The notes under the pieces were generated by a model, which saw only the letters and a program-made list of their open reading frames with translations, had not been told where the DNA came from and did no database searches. DNA of 64,000 bases from Aureimonas glaciei (lineage in GTDB: Bacteria; Pseudomonadota; Alphaproteobacteria; Rhizobiales; Rhizobiaceae), in the NCBI RefSeq assembly GCF_014643375.1, contig NZ_BMJJ01000003.1:124001-188000 (forward strand), in the 5' to 3' direction. Shown piece after piece: positions 35,156 through 43,697 of the stretch; within the stretch, counting starts at the first letter, position 1; every line of letters starts with the position of its first letter. The position numbers and the translations under genes are program-made.

Positions 35156-35752
35156 TCAGGCCCGCGGCTTCAGCTCGCGATAGGCCGGAAACGCGTCGGC
35201 GAAGCGCTCGACCCAGGCGACGAGGCGCGGGCGGCCGGTTTCCCACTGGCCCTTGAAGCGGAGGTCCAGCCAGCCGAGCACGCCGGCGACGGCGAAATGC
35301 GCGGTGGTGAGGTCGGGCCCGAGCGTGTCGATCTCCGCCTCGAGGACGTCGAGGCCGCGAAAGGCCTTGCGCATCTGCTTGTCGACCCAGGGCTGGTGGC
35401 GCTTCTCCTCCGGCCGGTAGCGGCCCTCGTAGAGCGTTAAAATCATCGCATCGCCGACGCCGTCGGCCGTCACCTCCATGCGCTTGGTGCGTAGCCAGCC
35501 GGCCTCGTCCTGCGGCACCAGCTTGTGGCCGCTGCGGCGGTCGAGGAGATCGCAGATCACCTTGCTGTCGAAGACGACGGCGCCGTCGTCGAGGATGAGC
35601 GCCGGGATCTTGCCGAGCGGGTTGGCCGCGAGAAGCTCGGCCGGCTCGGCGCCGGCATCGGTCGCCACCGTCTCGAGCGGGATGCCGACGTGCTGCGCGG
35701 CCATCCGGACCTTCGCGACGAAGGGCGAGGCGGGCGAGGAAAAGAGCCGCAT
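35156..35752 (-). CDS. glutathione S-transferase family protein
   Basis: A 198-residue GST. MRLFSSPASPFVAKVRMAAQ gives the N-terminal strand with catalytic Ser, NPLGKIPALILDDG the cis-Pro segment and VFDSKVICDLLD the glutathione gamma-glutamyl site. The C-terminal domain contains FAVAGVLGWLDLRF. It resembles the YibF/DcmA-like group. ATG 35752 is chosen because the family begins at this MRLF; 13 more codons are open upstream. Same direction as the next gene but 58 bases apart. Confidence 0.82.
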   Translation of the reverse strand: MRLFSSPASPFVAKVRMAAQHVGIPLETVATDAGAEPAELLAANPLGKIPALILDDGAVVFDSKVICDLLDRRSGHKLVPQDEAGWLRTKRMEVTADGVGDAMILTLYEGRYRPEEKRHQPWVDKQMRKAFRGLDVLEAEIDTLGPDLTTAHFAVAGVLGWLDLRFKGQWETGRPRLVAWVERFADAFPAYRELKPRA

Positions 35753-35810
35753 GCTGCTGCTTTCGCTGGAGGCGGGGAGGGGGCGGCGCAAGCGCGCCGA
35801 CCGGGAGGGA

Positions 35811-36266
35811 TCAGAAGCGGCGCAGCGACTGGCAGTTGGCGCCGTAGATCAGCCACTTGTCGAGGCCGAGCACGCAGCCCTCGGCCTTCCAGCCGAGCGA
35901 GGCGAAGCCGAGGGGATGGGAGACGGTGTAGTAGAGCGTGCGGCGGTGGCCGTCGGAGATCAGCGCCTCGCCCTGGCAGTAGCGCCGCTCGATCGGGCTG
36001 TCCTCGGTCTGGGGAAAGAACGCCTTCTCCATCAGGCCGCTGAACTCGTCGATGACGACGCCGGTCTTCAGCATGTTGACGGCGCCGTATTCGAACTGGT
36101 CCTCGACCTCGGCCAGAACTTTCGGATCGTTGCAGGCGGGAACGAGCGCGCTGGCGGACATGGGGGCCTGCGGCTCGGCGCCGTAGAAGTCGGCGGCCGT
36201 GGCCGCCGAGACCGCGGCGCCGGAAAGGCCGAGGGCGATGGCGAAGCTGAGGAGGCGATGGCGCAT
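35811..36266 (-). CDS. conserved secreted protein of unknown function
   Basis: A 151-residue exported protein. Residues 1-24 are a signal peptide (cleavage after SAATA). The mature part has four Cys (residues 45, 97, 126 and 145 approximately) in VPACND, RRYCQGEA, AEGCVLG and GANCQSL, likely two disulphides. It resembles short conserved periplasmic proteins of Hyphomicrobiales with no known role. AAGGAC stands 6 bases before ATG 36266. Confidence 0.7.
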   Translation of the reverse strand: MRHRLLSFAIALGLSGAAVSAATAADFYGAEPQAPMSASALVPACNDPKVLAEVEDQFEYGAVNMLKTGVVIDEFSGLMEKAFFPQTEDSPIERRYCQGEALISDGHRRTLYYTVSHPLGFASLGWKAEGCVLGLDKWLIYGANCQSLRRF

Positions 36267-36322
36267 GGCTGGTGTCCTTCACGCAAGGCGGCGCGGAGCC
36301 GCTCGGCTTGCTTTACACCGGT

Positions 36323-37159
36323 TTACGGGCGCTCGCCGGAGATCGCAACCACCTCCGAGAAAGCCCCGCTCCCTTTGCCGAGGACCTGTTTCAGAATTGC
36401 CATGACCCGCGTCGCCTCGGCCTCGAAGGTGAAGGGCGGGTTGATCACCACGAGGCCCGAGCCGACCAGCCGGTCCTCGGCGGCAAAAGGCTCGCGAAAC
36501 AGCTCGGCGGCGACGATTTTGGGGATGCCGCTCGCCTTCAGCCCGGTAAAGAGGCGCGCCCGCTCGGCCCGCCGCTTGATCGGATACCAGATGGCGTAGG
36601 TGCCGCCGGCCCAGCGCCGGTGCGCGGCCGTGACGCCCTCGACGATGCGGTCGATCTCGTCCGGCTGCTCGAAGGGCGGGTCGATGAGCACGAGGCCGCG
36701 CTTTTCCTTCGGCGGCAGATGCGCGCCGAGCGCCAGCCAGCCGTCGAGCGCGATCGCCTTCACCTGCACGTCGCCGGCAAAGAGGGCCGACAGCGCCTTG
36801 GCGTCTTCGGGATGGAGCTCGTAGGCGGACAGCCGGTCCTGCTTGCGCAGGAGGCGCCGGACGATCAGCGGCGAGCCGGGGTAGACCGATTTTCCCTCCG
36901 CGGTGACGACGCCGAGATAGGTCTGCAGCTCCGGCGCCATCGCCGCGGGCGAGCCGAGCAGCTGCAAAAGGCCCTCCGCCGCCTCGCCGGTGCGCCGCGC
37001 CTCCTCGGCGCCGAGATCGTAGCGGCCGCGGCCGGCATGGGTGTCGAACACCCTAAACGCCTTGTCCTTGCCCTTGAGGTGCTCGACGATCATCACCAGG
37101 AGCACGTGCTTGACGACATCGGCGAAATTGCCGGCGTGGAAGGCGTGGCGGTAGTTCAA
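36323..37159 (-). CDS. rlmJ: 23S rRNA (adenine-2030-N6)-methyltransferase
   Basis: A 278-residue Rossmann-fold methyltransferase. It opens with MNYRHAFHAGNFADVVKHVL, which is the family signature. FDTHAGRGRYDL is the SAM-binding loop and LVLIDPPFE the DPPF catalytic motif for adenine N6 methylation. It modifies A2030 of 23S rRNA. The preceding spacer is a plain divergent promoter region. Confidence 0.93.
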   Translation of the reverse strand: MNYRHAFHAGNFADVVKHVLLVMIVEHLKGKDKAFRVFDTHAGRGRYDLGAEEARRTGEAAEGLLQLLGSPAAMAPELQTYLGVVTAEGKSVYPGSPLIVRRLLRKQDRLSAYELHPEDAKALSALFAGDVQVKAIALDGWLALGAHLPPKEKRGLVLIDPPFEQPDEIDRIVEGVTAAHRRWAGGTYAIWYPIKRRAERARLFTGLKASGIPKIVAAELFREPFAAEDRLVGSGLVVINPPFTFEAEATRVMAILKQVLGKGSGAFSEVVAISGERP

Positions 37160-37479
37160 GCAAATCTCCTGGGTCGGACGGCCCGTCGGCCGGATTGCCG
37201 GTCGGCCGCGGTAGGGGTTGGACGCAATGCCGGCCGGCCTCGATACGGGTTGGACGCCATGCGCTTAGCCGAAAGGCGGGGCGCTCGTGAGGCGTCGAGG
37301 CGCCGAAAATTCCGGCACGCCCGCCCCGGTCCGCGGGTCCGGCGCAGCGATGGTCCCGCGTTACGATATCACGAACACTGCGTCCACGCCCTTGACCTTT
37401 GTGCGGTGCAACCCGAGTTGTCGCTCACCCTGACAGACCGGCGGCCCCGTGCTGCCAACCATCTCTAGAGGACTTCCCC

Positions 37480-38589
37480 ATGGCGACGCCGAAACTCTTC
37501 GAGCCCTTCACGCTCGGCCCCATCACGCTCTCCAACCGCATCGTCATGGCGCCGCTGACGCGCAGCCGCGCCACCTCCGAGGGCAACCTCCTCGACCGCC
37601 ACGTCGAATATTACCGCCAGCGCGCCAGCGCCGGCCTCATCATCACCGAGGCGACGAACATTTCGCCCGAGGGCCGCGGCTATGCCTGGACGCCCGGCAT
37701 CTTCACCGACGAGCAGGTCGCCGGCTGGAAGAAGGTGACCGACGCCGTGCACGAAGAAGGCGGCAAGATCGTCATCCAGCTCTGGCATGTCGGCCGCATC
37801 TCGCATCCCGACCTCCAGCCCGGCGGCGCGCTGCCCGTCGCCCCCTCCGCCATCCTGCCGAAGGGCAAGGCGTTCACGGAAGCCGGCTTCAAGGACAACG
37901 TCACCCCCCGCGCGCTCGAAAAATCCGAGCTGCCGCGCGTCGTCGCCGACTACGTCCATGCCGCCGAATGCGCCAAGCGCGCGGGCTTTGACGGCGTCGA
38001 GATCCATTCGGCCAATGGCTACCTGCTCGACCAGTTCCTCTCCGACCACACCAACACCCGCACCGACGAGTATGGCGGCTCGGTCGAGAACCGCATGCGC
38101 TTTCCGCTGGAAGTCGTCGACGCCGTCGTCGCGGTCTGGGGGGCCGATCGCACTGGCATCCGCATCTCGCCGGTCTCGGCCGCCAACGACATCGTCGACA
38201 GCCACCCGAAGGAGACGTTCACCGCCTACACCAAGGAACTCTCGAAGCGCGGCCTGATGTATCTCCACGCCATCGAGGGCGCCACGCGCGGCGACCGCGA
38301 CCCCAACGCCTTCAAGGTCTGGACGCTGAAGGACGTGTTCGGCGGCGTCTACATGGGCAACAACAACTACACCCGCGAGCTCGCCATCGAGCGCGTCGAG
38401 CAGAACCTCGTCGACCTCGTCTGCATCGGCCGCCCCTTCATCTCGAACCCCGACCTCGTGGCCCGCCTCGAACTCGGCGCACCGCTCGCCGAGGGCGACG
38501 AGGCGACGTATTACGGCGGGGACGAGAAGGGGTACACGGACTATCCGGCGCTGACGCCGGAGGAGAGGTTGCGCTACGCGGCGGCGTAA
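37480..38589 (+). CDS. Old Yellow Enzyme-type alkene reductase
   Basis: A 369-residue FMN flavoprotein of the NemA/OYE group. It begins LFEPFTLGPITLSNRIVMAP, binds substrate with QLWHVGRISHP (His pair replaced by the family pattern), and holds HSANGYLLDQFLSDHTN and RTDEYGGSVENRMRF. YMGNNNYT and GRPFISNPDL close the FMN site. ATG 37480 has GAGGA upstream. It reduces activated C=C bonds, likely in detoxification. It ends in a clear terminator. Confidence 0.93.
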   Translation: MATPKLFEPFTLGPITLSNRIVMAPLTRSRATSEGNLLDRHVEYYRQRASAGLIITEATNISPEGRGYAWTPGIFTDEQVAGWKKVTDAVHEEGGKIVIQLWHVGRISHPDLQPGGALPVAPSAILPKGKAFTEAGFKDNVTPRALEKSELPRVVADYVHAAECAKRAGFDGVEIHSANGYLLDQFLSDHTNTRTDEYGGSVENRMRFPLEVVDAVVAVWGADRTGIRISPVSAANDIVDSHPKETFTAYTKELSKRGLMYLHAIEGATRGDRDPNAFKVWTLKDVFGGVYMGNNNYTRELAIERVEQNLVDLVCIGRPFISNPDLVARLELGAPLAEGDEATYYGGDEKGYTDYPALTPEERLRYAAA

Positions 38590-38611
38590 GCGTTTCGAAG
38601 AGGTGTCAGGA

Positions 38612-38641
38612 GGGTCGGAGCGGAGTGCTCCGGCCCTTTTT
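38612..38641 (+). terminator. intrinsic terminator of the alkene reductase gene
   Basis: GGGTCGGAGC and GCTCCGGCCC form a 10-bp stem with one G-U pair around GGAGT, then TTTTT. It starts 23 bases after the stop codon. Confidence 0.88.
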
Positions 38642-38905
38642 GTTTTTGGAAGAGCCTGTGTCAGCAAAGCGGTTCAGGTCGCCTCGGTTGGGGGTCTTCA
38701 TTCATGGGGATGATCTTCGCCAAATGGCATCTCCGCGCCCATCACAGCCCTTGGACAGCTTTCTGGGCTATTTCTGAAGCTGCGATTCAGCCGAGCAGGA
38801 GGACCGATAAAATGGTCCAAACGCGCGCGTCCATTGTGAGCTGACGACGCTAATTACGCTCTAAGTTCGTGCATTGATCAGTTCGAACATAATGTAGGGG
38901 TGGAC
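38642..38905. other. left part of an AT-richer island
   Basis: Base composition drops sharply after the terminator and stays low to about 41100. No gene is visible in these 264 bases, and no integrase or attachment repeat was recognised. Confidence 0.5.
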
Positions 38906-39715
38906 CTATCCGGCCAACTCTATTGGCTGCCCCGTTTTGTCGCGAACTATGACGAATGGCTTCGCGACTCGTGCCCGCGCACCGGCTATGCCGGTAGCAC
39001 GGTCGGGATAAGCCTTAGTTCCTCTACTTCCCACCGAGGGACGCTCCAGCCACGAGCTGTTCTGCTGCTCGTCGAGGAAGCGCATGGCGCGGGCATATGC
39101 CGCGACATCGGTCTCAAGGTTCTTTTTGTGTCGACATATTCGAATGGCAGAGCCCGCGTTCTTCGCCATCACGTCACAACAAATACCTATCACAATGGCA
39201 GAACGGATGTTGGATTGAAGATCGGCAACTGGGATACTCGATATTGGATCATGAGCCGCCTTGTGCCGTGCGCTTGCCAAGTTCTTGTAGTTTTCTTCTA
39301 GGCTGAGGGCGGCCCCGCCCAAAGCCGCGGCGAGAGTATTCATCTTACCCCAGGCATCAATGACGCCGAACGTTCTGAAAGCCTTTTTGATGTCTTCGTG
39401 ACTGACGTTTGAGCCCTTCGGGCTGAAACCAAGGGCGGTGTAGAACGGCGAGGCGTCCTTGTATTTCACCACCAGTTCGAGTTTGCCCGCAACGTAATTG
39501 AGTCTATCAGATGAACCCCTGAGAAACGAAAGGCGGTTATTCATGCCGATCGTCGCATCCACTAAGATGAAATCCCGGATGGTATCCGGCATCGCAGAAA
39601 AGCTAAGGAGGGCGGCGCTTACATCCTCCTCCACGAGATGATCAAACACTGCTGCGACGTACTTCTCGAGCATCGCGAACGCCGACACCGCAAGTCCGAG
39701 TCGAAGCACGCGCAC
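38906..39715 (-). CDS. HEPN-domain protein, N-terminus apparently frameshifted
   Basis: A 269-residue all-helical protein. Residues 150-155 are Arg-His-Lys-Ala-Ala-His followed by Asp, matching the RX4-6H catalytic motif of HEPN ribonucleases. Its frame begins at GTG 39715. The missing N-terminal helix (MAQFRQEFFRTLEQMLKVSA) is encoded just upstream in another frame, starting right after the DUF262 stop. A net one-base shift near 39716 would join them into one protein of about 305 residues. It follows a DUF262 gene on the same strand, a known genomic pairing of HEPN toxins. Codon use is AT-richer than in the neighbours. It could be inactive, or expressed from GTG. Confidence 0.6.
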   Translation of the reverse strand: MRVLRLGLAVSAFAMLEKYVAAVFDHLVEEDVSAALLSFSAMPDTIRDFILVDATIGMNNRLSFLRGSSDRLNYVAGKLELVVKYKDASPFYTALGFSPKGSNVSHEDIKKAFRTFGVIDAWGKMNTLAAALGGAALSLEENYKNLASARHKAAHDPISSIPVADLQSNIRSAIVIGICCDVMAKNAGSAIRICRHKKNLETDVAAYARAMRFLDEQQNSSWLERPSVGSRGTKAYPDRATGIAGARARVAKPFVIVRDKTGQPIELAG

Positions 39716-39824
39716 TTAGGTTGGCAGGATCCGTCAGCGGAAGCCGGTCCTGTAAAAGGGGCTCCGCGCTCACTTTTAACATCTGCTCTAATGTACGGAA
39801 AAACTCCTGCCGGAATTGCGCCAT
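39642..39824 (-). other. out-of-frame N-terminal fragment of the HEPN protein
   Basis: ATG 39824 lies 2 bases after the DUF262 stop and opens 60 codons. The first 36 (up to DPANL) read like the natural N-terminus of the HEPN protein; the remainder is the shifted frame. This is the evidence for a frameshift. Confidence 0.5.
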
Positions 39825-39826
39825 GG

Positions 39827-40894
39827 CTAAATAGCCTCAAGCATCTCTTTCATACGGTTCACGCGATAGCGAATGCGTGCCGGTGTGTTGGTGCCAGTAC
39901 GAACCGATTTGTCAAACTCCGCGTCGTTGAATAGCGCGCGGGTTTCGTTCTGAACATCTGCCTGGCGGTTGATAGCTCTGTCGGCTACCTGCTGTGTTAT
40001 TTGAGACGAAGCAATCATTTGCGCGTCGTACAAGCCCGCGAGAGTTTGATCCCGCCAGCCTTGGCCCTCTGGCCGGTGAAAAGCGTTTTCCCCCCAAATT
40101 GCCTGACACCGATCTAATGCCTTATTGAAAGATATCGCGAGATTCTCGACCGCTTGTCCGCTATCAAGCTGATGACGCCGCATGTATTCATCCATTTCCC
40201 GCACAAGGCTTCCACTAAATGTGGCAATTTTCTCGGAGAGAGTTAAAAAACGAAGAACGTACTCTGCATCGCTCATCTCGCGATATGCGGCGGATCTGTC
40301 GTTCTCAATTTTTAGTTGCTGACGCAAGAAAGCATTTTCCGAAAGTACATAAATTTTATCATTGACGGGGCCTCTAAATGCAACATTACGAATTTCCTGG
40401 GCATTAAGAGACTCCCCTCCACGGTTAAGCCGCAGAAATACCTCATACTTTAGTAAGGGATCCGTCTGCTTAAGTAGTGTGACTACCCGGAGATACGGAC
40501 GAAGCCGAAGCGAGTTCGCAATTTCTGAAGGCAAGTCGTCGAATTTCAAGCCTTGAGCTTCAGTAAGCCGATCCAGATTGCGAAGCGCTAATCGACCGAA
40601 CACGAAATCGGAAATCGCACGAAGACGTTGTTTTCCATCAATGGCGGTATACGTTCCGGACATGTCTTCGGCCAGATAGACCGGCGGGACCGGAACGTTC
40701 AGTAGGAATGACTCGATCAACGCCGACTGCTTGTCTGGCGACCATCGCTCACGCCGTTGGAAACCTGGTTGCAGATCGATTGCATTGTCTTCAACCATCT
40801 GCGCGAGCGTAGCTAAGGGCAAGTCGGCAGTTTGTACAACCAGCTTCGATTGCGCTTCACGGAAACTCGAAATCAACATTTCGGCTGGCAGCAC
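39827..40894 (-). CDS. DUF262 domain-containing protein
   Basis: A 355-residue protein with the GmrSD N-terminal-like/ParB-fold DUF262 domain: QRRERW (residues 46-51) and TAIDGKQRL (Asp86-Gly-Lys-Gln-Arg90) are the conserved nucleotide-handling motifs, and EVFLRLNRGGESLNAQEIRN follows. The C-terminal half is helical and lacks a DUF1524 HNH nuclease, so it is not a full GmrD. The start is GTG 40894; ATG 40879 is an alternative. It precedes the HEPN gene by 2 bases. It probably senses modified DNA or nucleotides and controls the HEPN effector; that is inference from known pairings. Confidence 0.8.
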   Translation of the reverse strand: MLPAEMLISSFREAQSKLVVQTADLPLATLAQMVEDNAIDLQPGFQRRERWSPDKQSALIESFLLNVPVPPVYLAEDMSGTYTAIDGKQRLRAISDFVFGRLALRNLDRLTEAQGLKFDDLPSEIANSLRLRPYLRVVTLLKQTDPLLKYEVFLRLNRGGESLNAQEIRNVAFRGPVNDKIYVLSENAFLRQQLKIENDRSAAYREMSDAEYVLRFLTLSEKIATFSGSLVREMDEYMRRHQLDSGQAVENLAISFNKALDRCQAIWGENAFHRPEGQGWRDQTLAGLYDAQMIASSQITQQVADRAINRQADVQNETRALFNDAEFDKSVRTGTNTPARIRYRVNRMKEMLEAI

Positions 40895-41447
40895 GCGGCG
40901 TCATCCCTCTTTTTACCCACTAGCGGTTGACGCGTTTTACCTTTCTTTGGGTGATCATGCATCACCTAGGATCACCTATTATGGGAGGGAGACGGTGGAG
41001 CTTGAACACGTACTGTGTGCGCACTGCCAGGACCGGCACATTATTGGAGAGCCGACAGGCAGCTTCAGCGGACTAATGCTTCGGAGCCGCTAGTCCGCTT
41101 CCGGCCCGTAGCCGCGTCTTTTGCATTGTCTCCGCCACCGCCTCACCCCTCATGCTGAGCCTGTCGAAGCACGAGGGGTCGGCACCACGGTCGCGCGCCG
41201 TGCGTGGCCCCGCGCCCTTCGACAGGCTCAGGGTGAGGGGCCAGGCCAACGTCGCGGTCCCTCTTGCCGGACTGCGGCTCTCGCCCGGCTCGAAGTGCTT
41301 TGCAAAGCGGACTTGCTCCATGGAATGCTGGGATCGAAATGCGCACTTCGGTGCGCTGCCTGCTTCCTCCTATCCCCCACTCCACTCTGATCCCTCGCAT
41401 CGCAAAAATGAATGCCACCCCTTTCGCATCCCCGCTATACTCGCTGA
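40895..41447. other. intergenic region with possible operator and repeats
   Basis: The first 200 bases are AT-rich and should hold the DUF262 promoter. GGTGAT-CATGC-ATCACC (40950-40966) is a 6-bp-arm palindrome followed by another ATCACC at 40971. From 41100 the base composition returns to normal and two copies of the GTCGAAG repeat family appear at 41144-41181 and 41213-41243 in inverted order. Confidence 0.5.
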
Positions 41448-43577
41448 ATGAACGAGCTCACCCCCCTCCGCACCGGCTTCTCAGCCTGTCCCCATGACTG
41501 TCCGTCGACCTGCGCGCTCGATGTCGAGATTTCCGGCAACAGCGTCGGGCGGGTGCGCGGCGCGCCGGGGAACAGTTATACGGCGGGCGTCATCTGCGCC
41601 AAGGTCGCGCGCTATGGCGAGCGGATCAACCATCCGGATCGGCTGTTGAAGCCGCTGAGCCGTGTCGGCGGCAAGGGCGGGGGCGGCTGGCGGGAGATTT
41701 CCTGGGAGGATGCGCTGGACCGCGTCGCCGAGGAGTTTTCGAAGGCCGAAGCGCGGTTTGGGGCGGAGAGCGTCTGGCCGTATTTCTATGCGGGCACGAT
41801 GGGGCAGGTGCAGCGCGACGGCATCCACCGCCTGCGCCATGCCAAACGCTATTCCGGCCAGTTCGACACGATCTGCACCAACATGGCCTGGACCGGCTGG
41901 CATGCCGGCGCCGGAAAACTCACCGGCGTCGATCCGCGCGAGATGGGGGTGAGCGACTGCGTCGTGATCTGGGGCACCAATGCCGTGGCGACGCAGGTGA
42001 ACGTGATGACGCACGCGATCCGGGCGCGGAAGGAGCGCGGGGCCAAAATCGTCGTCATCGACATCTACGACAATGCCACGATGAAGCAGGCCGATCTGGC
42101 GCTGAAGCTTTTGCCGGGCAGCGACGGCGCGCTGGCGGCGGCGCTGATGCATATCGGCTTTCGCGACGGGACGGCCGACCGCGCCTACATGGCGCGCTTC
42201 GCCGACGATCCGGCCGGGCTGGAGGCGCATCTTTCCACCCGCACGCCGGAATGGGCGGCCGGGATCACCGGCCTCTCCGTCGCCGAGATCGAGGCGTTTG
42301 GGGCGCTGATCGGGGGGGCGCCAAGGACGTTCTTCCGGCTCGGCTACGGCTTCACAAGGCAGCGCAACGGCGCGCCGGCGATGCATGCGGCGCTGTCGGT
42401 GCCGACGGTGTTCGGCCACTGGCAGCACGAGGGCGGCGGCGCCTTCCACTCCAACTCGGACATCTTCAAGCTCGACAAGAGCCTGATCATGGGCTCGGCG
42501 ATGCGCGACCCCTCGGTGCGCTTTCTCGACCAGTCGCGCATCGGCGCGGTGCTGGTCGGCGATCCCGGCGCGCTGCAGCACGGCCCGCCCGTGACGGCGA
42601 TGCTGGTGCAAAGCACCAACCCCGCCAATGTCGCGCCGGAGCAGCGGCTGGTGCGCCAGGGGTTGATGCGCGAGGACCTCTTCGTCTGCGTGCACGAGCA
42701 GTTCATGACCGATACGGCTGTTCTTGCCGATCTGGTGCTGCCGGCGACCATGTTCCTCGAGCATGACGACGTCTACCGCGGCGGCGGGCAGAGCCATTTG
42801 TTGCTCGGGCCGAAAGTGGTCGAGCCGCCGGCGGGCGTGCGCTCGAACCATTTTGTCATCGAGGAACTGGCCAAGCGCCTCGGCGTCGCCGACCGCCCCG
42901 GCTTCGGCCTCACCGAGCGCGACCTTATCGACGACCTCCTGCAGCGCAGCGGCCACGGCACGCTGAAAACGCTGGAGGAAGGGCGCTGGGCCGACCTGCA
43001 GCCGGATTTCGAGGCGGCGCATTTCCTGAACGGCTTCGGCTGGCCGGACGGCAAATTCCGGTTCCGCCCGGACTGGTCGGCCGCGGGGCCGAACACGCCG
43101 CCGGCCTCGGTCGGGCCGCAAGGCCCGGTCGCGCGCCTGCCGGAATGGCCCGATCATGCCGGGCTCGACGAGGCGGCGGATGCCGAGCACCCGTTCAAGC
43201 TGGCGACCTCGCCGGCGCGGCAGTTCCTGAATTCGAGCTTTGCCGAGACGGATGGCTCGCGATCGCGCGAGCGCCGGCCGGAACTGCTGATGCATCCGGA
43301 CGACGCGGCAAGGCTCGGGCTCGCGGCCGACGACATCGTCAGCATTGGCAACCGCCGCGGCGCGCTGCAGCTTCCGGTGGCGGTGTCGGACAGCGTGCGC
43401 CCCGGCGTCCTCGTGCACGAGGGCCTCTGGCGCAATTCGGATTTCGCCGGCGGGGAGGGGATCAACCTCCTGGTCGGGTCGGATCCCGTGGCGCCGAGCG
43501 GCGGCGCGGCCTTCCACGACACGCATGTCTGGGTCCGGCCCGTCGCGGCCTCCTCAGGAATGGCCGTCGAAGGTTGA
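41448..43577 (+). CDS. molybdopterin oxidoreductase family protein
   Basis: A 709-residue bis-MGD enzyme of the DMSO-reductase family. The N-terminal [4Fe-4S] motif is CPHDCPSTC followed by GVICAKVARYG, and the molybdopterin-binding parts follow (WGTNAVATQVNV, GSDGALAAALMH). The C-terminal MoCo-dinucleotide domain (about 590-705) has HPDDAARLGLAADD. No signal peptide or Tat motif is seen, so it is cytoplasmic. The substrate is unknown; formate dehydrogenase-like and thiosulphate reductase-like enzymes share this layout. Confidence 0.87.
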   Translation: MNELTPLRTGFSACPHDCPSTCALDVEISGNSVGRVRGAPGNSYTAGVICAKVARYGERINHPDRLLKPLSRVGGKGGGGWREISWEDALDRVAEEFSKAEARFGAESVWPYFYAGTMGQVQRDGIHRLRHAKRYSGQFDTICTNMAWTGWHAGAGKLTGVDPREMGVSDCVVIWGTNAVATQVNVMTHAIRARKERGAKIVVIDIYDNATMKQADLALKLLPGSDGALAAALMHIGFRDGTADRAYMARFADDPAGLEAHLSTRTPEWAAGITGLSVAEIEAFGALIGGAPRTFFRLGYGFTRQRNGAPAMHAALSVPTVFGHWQHEGGGAFHSNSDIFKLDKSLIMGSAMRDPSVRFLDQSRIGAVLVGDPGALQHGPPVTAMLVQSTNPANVAPEQRLVRQGLMREDLFVCVHEQFMTDTAVLADLVLPATMFLEHDDVYRGGGQSHLLLGPKVVEPPAGVRSNHFVIEELAKRLGVADRPGFGLTERDLIDDLLQRSGHGTLKTLEEGRWADLQPDFEAAHFLNGFGWPDGKFRFRPDWSAAGPNTPPASVGPQGPVARLPEWPDHAGLDEAADAEHPFKLATSPARQFLNSSFAETDGSRSRERRPELLMHPDDAARLGLAADDIVSIGNRRGALQLPVAVSDSVRPGVLVHEGLWRNSDFAGGEGINLLVGSDPVAPSGGAAFHDTHVWVRPVAASSGMAVEG

Positions 43578-43697
43578 TGGTGCAGGACGGCCGGGCGTCG
43601 CGCGCCGCGGCGCCCGATGCCGTCATGCCGTGATGCCGGAGTGGCTTTGACGCGGAAGCCTTGGGCATCCCACGGCGGGCGGCGCGCCCTGGCGCCG

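Noticed and set aside
38642-41100. prophage or integrative element
   Set aside because: Composition differs, but no integrase, transposase, attachment repeat or tRNA was found.
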